Origin: Linyphia triangularis
Taxonomy: Eukaryota > Arthropoda > Arachnida > Araneae > Linyphiidae
Direction of reading: 5' to 3'
Length of the DNA: 64,000 bases
Assembly: GCA_963978545.1 (NCBI GenBank)
Contig: OZ021724.1
Span: 97,261,792 to 97,325,791, forward strand
Below are positions 63,590-64,000 of this stretch, piece after piece. The notes under the pieces are model-generated. The model did no database searches. It was not told where the DNA came from and saw only the letters and a list, made by a program, of their open reading frames with translations. Numbering within the stretch: the first letter of the stretch is position 1; each line of letters starts with the position of its first letter. The translations under genes were made by a program, and so were the position numbers.

Positions 63590-64000
63590 GGAGTAAATCT
63601 GCGGAGGCATAATTTACCCCCTTGGCTTCATTTAATAGGGCTGAAACTTTGGAAATAGATTTGATGTCGATGACAGTGCATTCTATCAAGTTTTAGGGCT
63701 GAAACTCTGACTAAAAGATGGCTTAATCAATAATCGCTTCGGAATACTAATAAATACCATTTAAAAGATCATTTGTCGAAACCCTTTCCCGTTGCGAAAA
63801 TTGTTTTAATCTAAATAAATAAAAAATAATTGAACGTGAATGCATTAATTTATTATGGAGTGAAGTCCTGTCCAACTTTGCGTTGCGTAGCAAAGCTTTA
63901 AGTGAAACAATTTTAACCGATCAATGTTGAAACTCTTTCCTGTTGCCAAATTTTTTTTATTCAAAATAAATAAAAGATAAATGTGTTTGTATTACCTTAC
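63590..64000 (-). repeat. Right arm of the large inverted repeat, family R2
   Basis: The reverse complement follows 62152-62590: two ggcaacaggaaagagtttc-type units and the cttgatagaatgcactgtca, catcaaatctatttcc block. Divergence between arms is about 20% by eye. It runs to the end of the window and may continue. Confidence 0.75.

Overview
The window looks like a piece of a large, AT-rich arthropod nuclear genome, and I think a chelicerate (possibly a spider) is most likely. This is inferred from split genes with multi-kilobase introns and GT/AG splice sites, tRNA-derived SINEs, and many hAT, piggyBac, Tc1/mariner, BEL/Pao, Gypsy and non-LTR copies. No species was determined. There is no operon, bacterial gene, CRISPR array or free-standing tRNA/rRNA gene.

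Two host genes can be supported by splicing and homology. On the minus strand a complete six-exon alpha/beta-hydrolase gene of the ABHD11 type runs from an ATG at 47715 to a stop at 28283. Its exons are 47708-47715, 44094-44250, 41885-42058, 37320-37502, 34006-34205 and 28283-28415, giving 855 nt and 284 residues, with all intron phases agreeing. On the plus strand the last two exons (19027-19208 and 20370-20529) of a second ABHD11-like gene are present. The two genes point at each other (tail to tail, about 7.8 kb apart) and share the position and phase of their last two introns, which suggests old paralogues. The 5' exons of the plus-strand gene were not found.

The rest is mostly transposable elements, read left to right. 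1-10 kb: SINE copies, a long foldback element and AT-rich DNA. 9.8-12.5 kb: a THAP/P-like remnant and a rearranged Tc1 element. 13-16 kb: an RT remnant and a possible short terminal exon. 16.3-17.6 kb: a 91-bp tandem repeat full of GCGATATCGC palindromes. 18-24 kb: tRNA-like direct repeats, the 3' end of the plus-strand hydrolase gene, a 650-bp AT microsatellite, a hAT-like element and small MITEs. 24-48 kb: the introns of the ABHD11 gene, filled with hAT-like and piggyBac-like MITEs, SINEs, a 5'-truncated non-LTR element and two copies of a 0.7-kb unknown family called R1 here. 48-55.4 kb: a third R1 copy split by a hAT element (itself carrying another hAT MITE) and by a BEL/Pao retrotransposon whose 5' LTR carries a SINE. 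55.8-61.6 kb: a second THAP/P-like copy, then a Tigger/pogo remnant, a palindromic mariner holding a Gypsy solo LTR, and a 1.68-kb Tc1 element. 62-64 kb: a large inverted repeat that reaches the window edge.

The strongest unusual structures are (1) a TTAA MITE that inserted, inverted, into the central TTAA of another copy of itself (28620-29161), (2) the layered insertion tower at 48.15-55.4 kb, (3) the fold-back mariner made of two copies of its own 3' end, and (4) the 91-bp satellite. I did not find convincing evidence of a new enzymatic or defence system.
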